A stretch of 64,000 nt of DNA from Myxococcales bacterium (lineage in GTDB: Bacteria; Myxococcota_A; Polyangia; Polyangiales; Ga0077539), in the NCBI GenBank assembly GCA_030652255.1, contig JAUSAZ010000002.1, positions 1-64,000 of the forward strand. Direction: 5' to 3'. How positions within the stretch are numbered: position 1 is the stretch's first letter; the number at the start of each line of letters is the position of its first letter. Below the pieces are notes generated by a model. It did no database searches. It was given only the letters and a program-made list of their open reading frames with translations, and was not told the DNA's origin. The position numbers were made by a program, and so were the translations under genes. This document shows positions 34,089 to 42,762 of the stretch, piece by piece.

Positions 34089-37000
34089 GTGTACGAGCAC
34101 GCGGAAGTCCTGCATGAAGGTCCCCACAGCCGGGTGACCCGCGCGCGGCGGGTCTCCGACCGGACGCCCGTGGTGATCAAGCAGCTCCGCGGCGCCTGGC
34201 CGGGGCCGCGGGAGCTCGCGCGCTTCCGCCGCGAGTACGACATGCTCGTGGCCCTCGACGGCGCCGGCGCCCCGCGGCCCATCGCCTTCGAGGTGCACGA
34301 GGGCGTCGCGCAGATCGTCATGGAGAGCCTCCCCGGCATGTCGCTGGAGGACGCCCTCGCGGGTCGTCGACCCACCCTGGCGGAGTCCCTCCCCCTGGCG
34401 CTGCACATCGCCGAGGCCGTCGAGCGGGTCCACGCGCGGGAGGTGCACCACCGGGACATCAGCCCCTCCAACGTGCTGGTCGACCTCTCTACCCGCGCGG
34501 CCTGCCTGATCGATTTCGGGCTCTCGTCGCGGGTCACGCGCGGCCTCGCGAGCCCGCGTCCGCTCTCCTCCCTGGAGGGCACCCCGGCGTACCTCTCCCC
34601 CGAGCAGACGGGCCGGATGAACCGCGCCGTCGACGCCCGCGCGGACCTCTACGCCCTCGGCGCCACCCTCTACGCCCTCTTCTCCGGCCGGGCGCCCTTC
34701 GTGTGCGGCGACCTGCTGGAGTACGTCCACGCGCACCTCGCGCGGGAGCCGGCGCCGCTCGCGAGCGTGGCCCCGGGGCTGCCGCCGGCGGTGGCCGAGC
34801 TCGTGATGACCCTGCTGCGCAAGCGCCCCGAGGAGCGCTACCAGAGCGCCGCGGGGGTGGCGCTCGACCTGCGCCGCTGCCTCGACGCCCTCGCCCGCGG
34901 CACCGACCCGGACGGCGTCGCCCTTGTCGGCCGCGGGCTCGCCGCGCGGCCTGAGTTCCCGCAAGACCTCCACGGACGGGAGCCCGAGCTCGCGCGGCTC
35001 CGGGCGGTCTTCGACGCGGTGGTGCGCGGCGCGCGGGGGGTCGGCCTCGTCTCGGGCGAGCCGGGCATCGGCAAGACCTCCCTGGTGTTCGAGCTCCAGC
35101 AGCCGGCCACGGTGGCGGGCGCGCGGGTGCTCCAGGGGAAGTTCGACCAGTACACCCGCGACGTGCCCTTCGCCGCCATGGCCCAGGCCCTCGCGGGCTT
35201 CTTCTCCGACGCGCTCTCCGAGACCCACGCCGCGGTCGACGCGTGGCGCGCGCGGCTCCTCGCGGCGGTGGGCCCCAACGGTCGGGTGCTCACCGACCTC
35301 GTGCCGGGCGCCGAGGCCCTCCTGGGCGCGCAGCCCCCGGTCGAGGAGCTCGCGCCCACCGAGGCCGAGCAGCGGCTGCAGGAGACCTTCCGCCGGGTGA
35401 TCGGCGCGCTCACCGAGGAGGGCCACGCCGTGGTGCTCTTCCTCGACGACCTCCAGTGGGCCGACCTGCCCTCGCTGCACCTCCTGGAGACCCTCTTCCG
35501 CGACCGCGCGCTGCACCACCTGCTCTTCGTGGGCGCGTGGCGCGACACCGAGGTCGACGCGGCCCACGCCCTCGGGCCCACCCTCGACGCCCTGCGCGCC
35601 TCGGACGCCCGCGTCGAGGCCCTGCACCTCGGGGCCCTCCGGGCCTCGGACTGCGAGCGCATCCTGGGGCACGCGCTGCACGTCGACCCGGCGGAGACGC
35701 GCGAGCTCGCCGAGGCCCTGCACGCCAAGGCCGGCGGCAACCCCTTCTTCCTCCGGCGCCTCGTGGAGGAGCTCGGCGACTCCGGCGCGCTGCGCTTCGA
35801 CCGCGACGCCCTCGCGTGGCGCTGGGACATGGCGGCCATCCGCGAGCAGGCCGTCACCGACAACGTCGTGACCTTCCTGCGCCGCGACCTCGAGCGCCTC
35901 TCGGGCGACGCGCGGCGATGCCTCTCCGCCGCGGCCTGGATCGGGGCCCGCTTCGACCTCGCGCTCCTCGGCGAGGTCACCGGGCTCCCCCCGCCGGAGC
36001 TCCTGGCCGCGCTGCGGAGCGCGATCGAGCGGCGCTTCGTGGTCCCCGTGGAGGGCGACTACTGGGACGGCGCCGCCGGGCCCGGCCCCGACGTCGGCTT
36101 CGCCTTCGTCCACGACCGCATCCAGCAGGCGGCCGGCGAGCTCGTCTCCCCCGCGGAGACCGCCCGCACCCGCCTCGCCCTCGCCCGCGCGATGCGCCGC
36201 CCGGGCGCCGCGGTCGCCGAGTCCGACGTCTTCCGCGTGGCCGAGCACTACAACGCCGCCGCCGGGCTGGTCGTCGACCCGACCGAGCGCGCGGCCGTCG
36301 TGGAGGTCAACCTGGAGGCCGGTCGACGCGCCATGCAGAGCGCCGCGTACGCCCCGGCGCACCGCCTCCTGGAGGCCGCCGCGGCGCTCGCGGGCCCCGG
36401 CGTGTGGGATCGCGACCCGGCCCTCGCGCGCTCGCTCTACCTCCTGTCCGCGAGGGCCGCGTGGCTGGTGGGCGACCTCCCCCTCATGCGGTCGCGCGTC
36501 GACGAGCTGCGCGCCCGGCCCGGCAGCGCCGTCGACCGGCTCGACGCCGAGTGGGTGCTGATCCAGTCGCAGATCGCCCGCGGGGAGCTGCACGAGGGCA
36601 TCACCGCGGCGCTGCGGGCGCTGGAGGGCGTCGGGGTGTCGCTCCCCCGGCACCCGGGGCTCGACGAGGTGCGCGCGGGCATCGGCGCGGCCCTCGCGGC
36701 GATCGGCGGGCGCACGACCGACGAGCTCGCGGCGCTGCCGCCCTGCGACGACGCGGTGGAGGAGGCCGCGCGGCGGATGATGGTGGGCATCTCGTCGGCG
36801 AGCTACGTCGCGACGCCCAACCTCCTGCCGCTGCTCAGCGTCGAGCTGGTGATCCGCACGGTGGGCCGCGGGCGCTCGCGGGAGTCGAGCTACGGCTTCG
36901 GGGTGTTCGCGCTGAGCCTGTGCGCGGGATGGCACCTCGCGCTGGGCTACGAGTACGGGCGCCTCGCGCTGCGGCTGCTCGATCGCATGCCCGACGCGGC

Positions 37001-39344
37001 CGCGGGCGGGCGCACCCGCCACGTGGTCAACCACTTCGCCCGCGCCTGGACCGAGCCCGTCCGCGCGATCTACGCCGAGACCTCCGACCTCGCGCGCGCC
37101 CTCATGGACGTGGGCGACCTCGAGTACGCCGGCTGGGTGCTCGAGGTGCAGACCGTCTACGGCTACCTCTCGGGCGTCGGCCTCGACGCGCAGGCCGCGG
37201 CGCAGGAGCGCGCCCTGGCCTTCATGCGGCAGCACAAGCTCCACGCGGCGCACGAGGCGACGATCCAGTTCGTGCAGCTCGTGCGGGGCCTGCGGGGCCA
37301 CGCGGCGCACCCGTCGCGCCTCGTGGGCGACGAGTACGACGAGGTGGCGGCGCTCGCGGCGTACCGCGCCGGGGGCTACCGCGCGGGGGCCCTGGTGCTC
37401 GCCGTGTGCATGCTCTCCGCCCGGGTGATCTTCCGCGACTACGCGGGCGCCGTGGAGGCGGCGGCGCTGGCCTTCGAGTTCCAGGACGGGGCGCTGGCGA
37501 TCGGGTACCAGTGCTCGATGCGCGTGCTCGCCGCGGTGGCCGGGCTGTCGTCCCTCGACGGCCTCGACGCCGACGCCCGCGCCGCCCGCGTCGCCGAGGC
37601 CCGCGCCTGGCGCCCGCAGGTGGCCGCCGCCGCCGAGCGCTCGGAGCACAACGCCGGCCACCTCCTGGCGCTGCTCGACGCCGAGCTCGCCCGCGCCACC
37701 GGCGACGTCGGCGCGGCCATCGAGCGCTACGACCGCGCCATCGCCCTGGCCGCGGCGGGGGGCTTCGTGCACGACGAGGCCCTGGCCGGCGAGCGGGCGG
37801 CGCTCTTCCACCTCGCGCGGGGCTCGCGGCACGTCGCCCGGGCGTACCTCCAGGAGGCGCGCTTCGCCTGGCAGCGCTGGGGCGCCGCCGCCAAGGTCGC
37901 CCAGCTCGACGCCCTCCACGGCGAGCTGCTCGCCCCGGCCGAGCGCAGCGCCGAGGCCGCGGGCGCGACGCTCGACCTCGACACCCTGCTCAAGGCCTCG
38001 CAGGCGATCTCCGGCGAGGTCGAGCTCGCGGGGCTGCTCACCCGCGCGGTGCGCATCCTCCTGGAGAACGTCGGCGCGCGGAAGGCGGTGCTGCTGCTGC
38101 GATCACGCGGCGTGCTGGCCATCGAGGCCGAGGGGCACGCGGACTCCGACGGGGTCGAGCTGCTGGGCGGCGCGGCCTTCGAGGACGGCGCCCGGGTGCC
38201 GCCGACCATCGTGCGGCGGGTGTGGCGCCGCGGGGCCGCGGAGGTGCACGACGACGTGGCCGACGCGCCGGACTCGGCGCTCGACCCGTACCTCCAGCGG
38301 GTGCGGCCGCGCTCGGTGCTCTGCGCGCCGGTGCAGCACCAGGGCCGCGCGATGGGGGTGCTCTACTTCGAGAACGACCTCTCCGCGGGCGCCTTCACCG
38401 AGGCCCGGGTGCGCGTGCTGGAGGTGCTCGCGCCGCAGGTCGCCATCTCCGTCGAGAACGCGCGCCTCCACGCCGCGCAGAACCGCTTCGTGCCGTACCA
38501 GTTTCTCCGCAGCCTCGACCGCTCGGACATCGTGGAGGTGGAGATCGGCGACCACGCCCTCAAGGAGGTGTCGGTGTTCTTCTCGGACATCCGCGGGTTC
38601 ACCTCCCTGGTCGAGCGCCTGCCCGCGGCCGAGGCCCTCACCTTCATCAACGCGTACTTCGCCGTCACCGAGCCGGCGATCCAGGGCCACGGCGGCTTCA
38701 TCGACACCTACCTGGGCGACGGGATCATGGCGCTCTTCGACGCCCCCGGAACCAACGCCGACGACGCCGTGGCGGGCGCGGTCGCGATGCAGCGCGCCCT
38801 CGACGGCTTCAACGCCGCGCGGCTCGCGCGGGGCCTCGCCACGGTGCGCACGGGCATCGGCATCAACACGGGCACGGTGATGCTCGCCACCATCGGCGGC
38901 GGCCGCTCGCTGAAGTGCGGCGTGGTGGGCGACGCGGTCAACCTGGCCGCGCGGGTGGAGGGCCTCACGCGGCGCTACGAGGCCGCCGTGCTGATCTCCG
39001 ACGCCACCCTCGCGGCGATGCGCTCGCCCGGGGCCGTGAGCCGGCGGCGGGTGGGCCGCGTGCGGGTGAAGGGGCGCGAGCAGCCGGTGACCCTGTACGA
39101 GGTCCTCGACGCCGAGCCCGGGCGGGTGCGGGAGGCCCGGCTCGCGACGCTTGCACGCCACGAGGCCGCGGTGGACGCCTTCTTCGCGCGGGACTTCGCA
39201 AGCGCCGAGGAGGGCTTCTCGGGCTGCCGCGCCGCCTCGCCCGACGACCCCCTGCCGGCGTATTTCCTCCAGCGCCTCCGGGCGATCGCCGCCGAGGGGC
39301 CCGAGCCGGGCTGGGACGGCGTGGAGACCCTGACGGAGAAGTGA
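34089..39344 (+). CDS. Giant Ser/Thr kinase - ATPase - GAF - class III cyclase
   Basis: The protein has 1751 residues, starting at GTG 34089. Its domains are: a kinase (1-270; Lys31, HRDISPSN 121-128, DFG 142-144, GTPAYLSPEQ); an AAA/STAND-type ATPase with GEPGIGKT (323-330) and FLDDLQWAD (about 450); a long helical TPR-like region (about 650-1290); a GAF domain (about 1297-1470); and a class III nucleotide cyclase (about 1490-1670). The cyclase keeps the two metal Asp residues (FFSDIRGF, YLGDGIMALF) and VNLAAR. The Lys that usually selects adenine (IDKYxGD) is Thr here (IDTYLGD). The architecture is widespread in cyanobacteria and proteobacteria as a one-protein signalling hub. It sits inside the AAA+/lipoxygenase run, so it is a candidate sensor for it. 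Confidence 0.9.
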   Translation: MYEHAEVLHEGPHSRVTRARRVSDRTPVVIKQLRGAWPGPRELARFRREYDMLVALDGAGAPRPIAFEVHEGVAQIVMESLPGMSLEDALAGRRPTLAESLPLALHIAEAVERVHAREVHHRDISPSNVLVDLSTRAACLIDFGLSSRVTRGLASPRPLSSLEGTPAYLSPEQTGRMNRAVDARADLYALGATLYALFSGRAPFVCGDLLEYVHAHLAREPAPLASVAPGLPPAVAELVMTLLRKRPEERYQSAAGVALDLRRCLDALARGTDPDGVALVGRGLAARPEFPQDLHGREPELARLRAVFDAVVRGARGVGLVSGEPGIGKTSLVFELQQPATVAGARVLQGKFDQYTRDVPFAAMAQALAGFFSDALSETHAAVDAWRARLLAAVGPNGRVLTDLVPGAEALLGAQPPVEELAPTEAEQRLQETFRRVIGALTEEGHAVVLFLDDLQWADLPSLHLLETLFRDRALHHLLFVGAWRDTEVDAAHALGPTLDALRASDARVEALHLGALRASDCERILGHALHVDPAETRELAEALHAKAGGNPFFLRRLVEELGDSGALRFDRDALAWRWDMAAIREQAVTDNVVTFLRRDLERLSGDARRCLSAAAWIGARFDLALLGEVTGLPPPELLAALRSAIERRFVVPVEGDYWDGAAGPGPDVGFAFVHDRIQQAAGELVSPAETARTRLALARAMRRPGAAVAESDVFRVAEHYNAAAGLVVDPTERAAVVEVNLEAGRRAMQSAAYAPAHRLLEAAAALAGPGVWDRDPALARSLYLLSARAAWLVGDLPLMRSRVDELRARPGSAVDRLDAEWVLIQSQIARGELHEGITAALRALEGVGVSLPRHPGLDEVRAGIGAALAAIGGRTTDELAALPPCDDAVEEAARRMMVGISSASYVATPNLLPLLSVELVIRTVGRGRSRESSYGFGVFALSLCAGWHLALGYEYGRLALRLLDRMPDAAAGGRTRHVVNHFARAWTEPVRAIYAETSDLARALMDVGDLEYAGWVLEVQTVYGYLSGVGLDAQAAAQERALAFMRQHKLHAAHEATIQFVQLVRGLRGHAAHPSRLVGDEYDEVAALAAYRAGGYRAGALVLAVCMLSARVIFRDYAGAVEAAALAFEFQDGALAIGYQCSMRVLAAVAGLSSLDGLDADARAARVAEARAWRPQVAAAAERSEHNAGHLLALLDAELARATGDVGAAIERYDRAIALAAAGGFVHDEALAGERAALFHLARGSRHVARAYLQEARFAWQRWGAAAKVAQLDALHGELLAPAERSAEAAGATLDLDTLLKASQAISGEVELAGLLTRAVRILLENVGARKAVLLLRSRGVLAIEAEGHADSDGVELLGGAAFEDGARVPPTIVRRVWRRGAAEVHDDVADAPDSALDPYLQRVRPRSVLCAPVQHQGRAMGVLYFENDLSAGAFTEARVRVLEVLAPQVAISVENARLHAAQNRFVPYQFLRSLDRSDIVEVEIGDHALKEVSVFFSDIRGFTSLVERLPAAEALTFINAYFAVTEPAIQGHGGFIDTYLGDGIMALFDAPGTNADDAVAGAVAMQRALDGFNAARLARGLATVRTGIGINTGTVMLATIGGGRSLKCGVVGDAVNLAARVEGLTRRYEAAVLISDATLAAMRSPGAVSRRRVGRVRVKGREQPVTLYEVLDAEPGRVREARLATLARHEAAVDAFFARDFASAEEGFSGCRAASPDDPLPAYFLQRLRAIAAEGPEPGWDGVETLTEK

Positions 39345-39407
39345 CCGCTGGGTGGGCGGGCGCGAGGCGCGGTATACCCGCGGCCCTCATTCCCCCGAAG
39401 ACACCCG

Positions 39408-39422
39408 ATGGAGGCTGCGTAG
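39408..39422 (+). CDS. Possible 4-codon leader peptide
   Basis: ATG-GAG-GCT-GCG-TAG (MEAA) ends four bases before the start of the AAA+ gene. It lies in the same CACCCGATG context that begins the AAA+ gene at 27004. It could couple translation to the downstream gene or be a chance relic of an older start. The evidence is position only. Confidence 0.25.
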   Translation: MEAA

Positions 39423-39426
39423 CGCG

Positions 39427-42400
39427 ATGGAGATACGGCTGACCGTCTACCACGCCCGGGAGGGCAGCCGGGTGGTGTGGTTTCCGCTCGGCCTCGGCGC
39501 GCACGGCCATCGCTTCGAGGCCTCGCACGAGAACAAGCTCCGCGACCAGCTCACGCAGCACTACCGCGAGCTGCTGCGCACCCTCCCCCTCCCGGAGCTG
39601 GCGCGCTTCGAGCTCGCCCGCGGGGCGCGCCTCGGCCCCGTGCGCGTCGACCTCACGCTCCAGTCCGAGGGACGGCGCCGCAAGGCCTCGATGACCATCC
39701 CCCTGGTGCAGCTCTCGCACTTCAGCGGCGCGGGCCCGCGCGTCACCGTGGCCTTCCACCCGCTGCGCCCCGGCGACTGGTTCGCGTTCCGCCCGAGCCT
39801 CGGCACGCTCGCCGAGCACGCCTCCGGGTGCTTCAGCGAGCTCTGGTCTTCGCTCGACGCGGAGGAGCTCGACGCCCTGCGCCACCGCCCCCGGAGCGGG
39901 CTGCGGGTGGTGTCCTTCAACGCCCCGCTGCGCTCCATCCTCGACACCCTCAAGCCCGAGTCCGCCGACCCCCGCGGCGAGCGCCCGCCCTCCGAGGCCG
40001 ACCTCTCGCAGCGCCGCACGGGCTACCGGGTGCTTCCCCGCATCGGCGAGAACCTCACCCGCCGCGCCGTCGACGGCGACCTCCCGGCGCCCGACGGGGG
40101 CTCCGCGGTGCGCGAGCGACTGCGCGCCCAGGTGAGCGCCGCGCCGCCCCGCAGCGTCGTGCTGGTGGGGCCGTCGGGCTCCGGGCGCAGCACCGCGCTG
40201 CGGGGCCTCGTGCACGACCTGCTCGCCGCCGACGACTTCGGCGCCCACCAGAACGCCGACGCCGCCCGCGCGGTGTGGCGCGTGAGCGGGACCCGCATCA
40301 TCGCGGGGATGTCCTTCGTGGGCGACTGGGAGGAGCGCTGCGGCGACGTGCTCGCCGACGTGCGCGCCCGCAAGGCCCTGCTCGCGGTGGACGACCTGCA
40401 CCAGTGGGGGCGCATCGGCCGCTCCCGCGACAGCGACCGCAACCTCGCGGAGTTCTTCCGCGCGCCGGTCTCCCGGGGGGAGTGCGTGATCCTGGGCGAG
40501 TGCACCGTCGAGCAGTGGCGCCAGCTGGAGGAGGACGCGCCCTCCTTCGCGGCGACCTTCACCCGCGTCGCGATGCCCGAGACCACCGAGGCCGAGGCGA
40601 TGCGCATGCTGCTCCACGAGTCGCGCGCGCTCGAGCTCACCTACGGCACCCGCGTCCCGGCGTCGGGGCTCCGCGCGCTGCTGGAGGTCGGCGGGCCCCT
40701 CTTCCCGCACCGGGCTTTACCGGGTCGCGTATTCGACCTGCTGCACGCCGCGCTGCGCGACTCCGGCGCCCGGGTCGACGGCGACGACCTCGCGCTGCGC
40801 CGCGCCGAGCTCCTCGCCGTGCGGAGCGACGTCGCCCTCGACGAGGACCGCGCCCTCGACTGGCTCTCCCGCCGCACGGGCTTCCCCCGGGGGCTGCTGC
40901 ACCCCGATGAGCCGATGTCCGCCGACGACGTGCGCGCGGCGATGACCGCGCGGGTGCTGGGCCAGTCCGCCGGCGTCGAGGCGGTGGTCGACCTCGCGAT
41001 GCGCATCCGCCGCGGGCTGAGCGACCCGAAGCGCCCGCTCGCGGTGTACCTCTTCACGGGCCCCACGGGCACCGGCAAGACCGAGCTGGCCCGCGCGATG
41101 GCGGCGTACCTGTACAGCTCGCCCACGCGGCTGCTGCGCCTCGACATGGGCGAGTACGCGACCCCGGACGCGGCCGCGCGGCTCATCGGCGACCGCTGGG
41201 CGCCGGAGGGGCTGCTCACCCGCCACGCCGCGCAGCAGCCCTTCGGGGTGGTGCTCTTCGACGAGATCGAGAAGGCCCACCCCCAGGTGCACAACCTGCT
41301 GTTGCAGCTCTTCGACGAGGGTCGGCTCACCGACGCGGGCGGCGTCACGGCGGACTTCACGCACTCCATCATCGTGATGACCTCCAACCTGGGCGCGCGG
41401 CGCGAGTCCGTGGTGGGCGTCGGGTCGGACGCCGTCGCGTCGGCGCACGACCACCTGCGCGCGGTGCAGGACTTCTTCCCCCCGGAGCTGTTCAACCGCA
41501 TCGATCGCGTGGTGGCCTTCGCGCCGCTCACGCCCGCGGTGGCGCGCGTCGTGGCGGCCCGCGAGCTCGGGCGCCTCGCGGCGCGGCAGGGCCTCGTCGA
41601 CCGCGGGGTCTTCGTCTCGTGGACCGGCGCCGTGCTCGACCGCGTGGTCTCCGAGGCCTTCCGCGCCGAGGACGGCGCCCGCTCGCTCAAGCGCTACCTC
41701 GAAGACCGCGTGGGCACCGCGCTCACCGACCACCTCGTGCGGGTGGCGCGGGCCGACCTCACCCTGCTTCGGGTCGACGCGGGCGACGCCCCGGGGAGCT
41801 TCTCGCTCGAGGCGCGGGCGCTGCGCGAGGCCGACCCCATCGCCGCCCGGTACCCCCTGGAGAGCGTCCTCGACGCCGACCGCGCGGCCCTCGCCCGGCG
41901 GGTGCGCGAGGCGAGCGCCACCCTCGACGCGGCGATGTCGTCCCCGGCCTTCGCGGCGCTCTCGCAGCGCATCCACGACCGGGTGGACGAGCACCGCGCC
42001 GGGAGCGCCGCGGCGGGCGACGCACTCTTCCACCTCGACGCGCTCCGGGCCCACGGCGACGCCCTCCACGAGCGGCTCGGCTCGCTGGCCCGGCGGCTCT
42101 CCGAGGCGACGGACTGGGAGCTCGCCGACGTCGACCCGGCGGGGCGGGTGACCTACGGCGCCGACCGCGAGCCCATGCGCCCGGAGCTGCTCGCGGCGAT
42201 CGCCGAGGCGGCGGCCTTCCCCCGCGCGCTCCGCGAGGTGGACGACCCCTCGCAGCACGCCGTGATGATCACCCTCGCGCGCCTCGACGGGATGCACGGG
42301 GGCCCGAGCACACCGGGGCTCCTGGAGGCCCTCGCGCAGGCCTACGGCGTCGCCCGGGGGGCGGTCGAGGACGCGAGCACCACCGCCCCGGGGACGCCCG

Positions 42401-42762
42401 CGGCGGCGAAGCGCATGGCGCTGCGGGTGGTGGGTCTCTCGGTGCGCTCGTTCTTCGAGCACGAGCAGGGGGTGCACCTCTGGCACACGCCCGACCAGGC
42501 CCCGGAGCTGGTGGTGGTGCGGGTGCGCCCCGCGGGCCTGGGCGAGACCGCCGCGGAGGCCCTCGCCGCGATGGCCCCGGAGTCGGGCGACGAGCTGCGG
42601 GTGGTGCGCGCGATACGCTACGACCCGGCGCGGCGGCCGGGGCCGCTCTCGCTGGAGGACTACGTGACGGGCACCGCGCGGGTGATGAGCGCGTCGAGCG
42701 TGACCGACCCGCTGCCCTCGCTCTGGATGACCCGCATGGCCCGCGAGGAGATCGACGGATGA
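39427..42762 (+). CDS. Double AAA+ ClpB-like ATPase with altered first site and release-factor-like tail
   Basis: The protein has 1111 residues. An N-terminal alpha/beta domain (1-200) is shared with its paralogues. The first AAA+ site is doubly changed: Walker A is GPSGSGRS (248-255) with Arg for Lys, and Walker B is AVDD (320-323) with Asp for Glu. The second site is intact (GPTGTGKT 545-552, LFDEIEKAHP 610-619, TSNLGA 652-657). The tail has GLSVRSFFEHEQGVHLW (1003-1019), following the release-factor EsGvH pattern, but no GGQ. The ATG at 39427 has GGAGG twelve bases upstream. Its stop overlaps the next AAA+ start by 4 bp (ATGA), so the two proteins are probably made in fixed ratio and may form mixed rings. 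Confidence 0.85.
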   Translation: MEIRLTVYHAREGSRVVWFPLGLGAHGHRFEASHENKLRDQLTQHYRELLRTLPLPELARFELARGARLGPVRVDLTLQSEGRRRKASMTIPLVQLSHFSGAGPRVTVAFHPLRPGDWFAFRPSLGTLAEHASGCFSELWSSLDAEELDALRHRPRSGLRVVSFNAPLRSILDTLKPESADPRGERPPSEADLSQRRTGYRVLPRIGENLTRRAVDGDLPAPDGGSAVRERLRAQVSAAPPRSVVLVGPSGSGRSTALRGLVHDLLAADDFGAHQNADAARAVWRVSGTRIIAGMSFVGDWEERCGDVLADVRARKALLAVDDLHQWGRIGRSRDSDRNLAEFFRAPVSRGECVILGECTVEQWRQLEEDAPSFAATFTRVAMPETTEAEAMRMLLHESRALELTYGTRVPASGLRALLEVGGPLFPHRALPGRVFDLLHAALRDSGARVDGDDLALRRAELLAVRSDVALDEDRALDWLSRRTGFPRGLLHPDEPMSADDVRAAMTARVLGQSAGVEAVVDLAMRIRRGLSDPKRPLAVYLFTGPTGTGKTELARAMAAYLYSSPTRLLRLDMGEYATPDAAARLIGDRWAPEGLLTRHAAQQPFGVVLFDEIEKAHPQVHNLLLQLFDEGRLTDAGGVTADFTHSIIVMTSNLGARRESVVGVGSDAVASAHDHLRAVQDFFPPELFNRIDRVVAFAPLTPAVARVVAARELGRLAARQGLVDRGVFVSWTGAVLDRVVSEAFRAEDGARSLKRYLEDRVGTALTDHLVRVARADLTLLRVDAGDAPGSFSLEARALREADPIAARYPLESVLDADRAALARRVREASATLDAAMSSPAFAALSQRIHDRVDEHRAGSAAAGDALFHLDALRAHGDALHERLGSLARRLSEATDWELADVDPAGRVTYGADREPMRPELLAAIAEAAAFPRALREVDDPSQHAVMITLARLDGMHGGPSTPGLLEALAQAYGVARGAVEDASTTAPGTPAAAKRMALRVVGLSVRSFFEHEQGVHLWHTPDQAPELVVVRVRPAGLGETAAEALAAMAPESGDELRVVRAIRYDPARRPGPLSLEDYVTGTARVMSASSVTDPLPSLWMTRMAREEIDG

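Noticed and set aside
33873..37919. 1348-residue open frame on the minus strand
   Set aside because: It is antisense to the kinase/ATPase/cyclase gene, which has clear domains. Long open shadows are expected at this GC content, and its translation is low-complexity Arg/Gly/Ala/Val with no motif.
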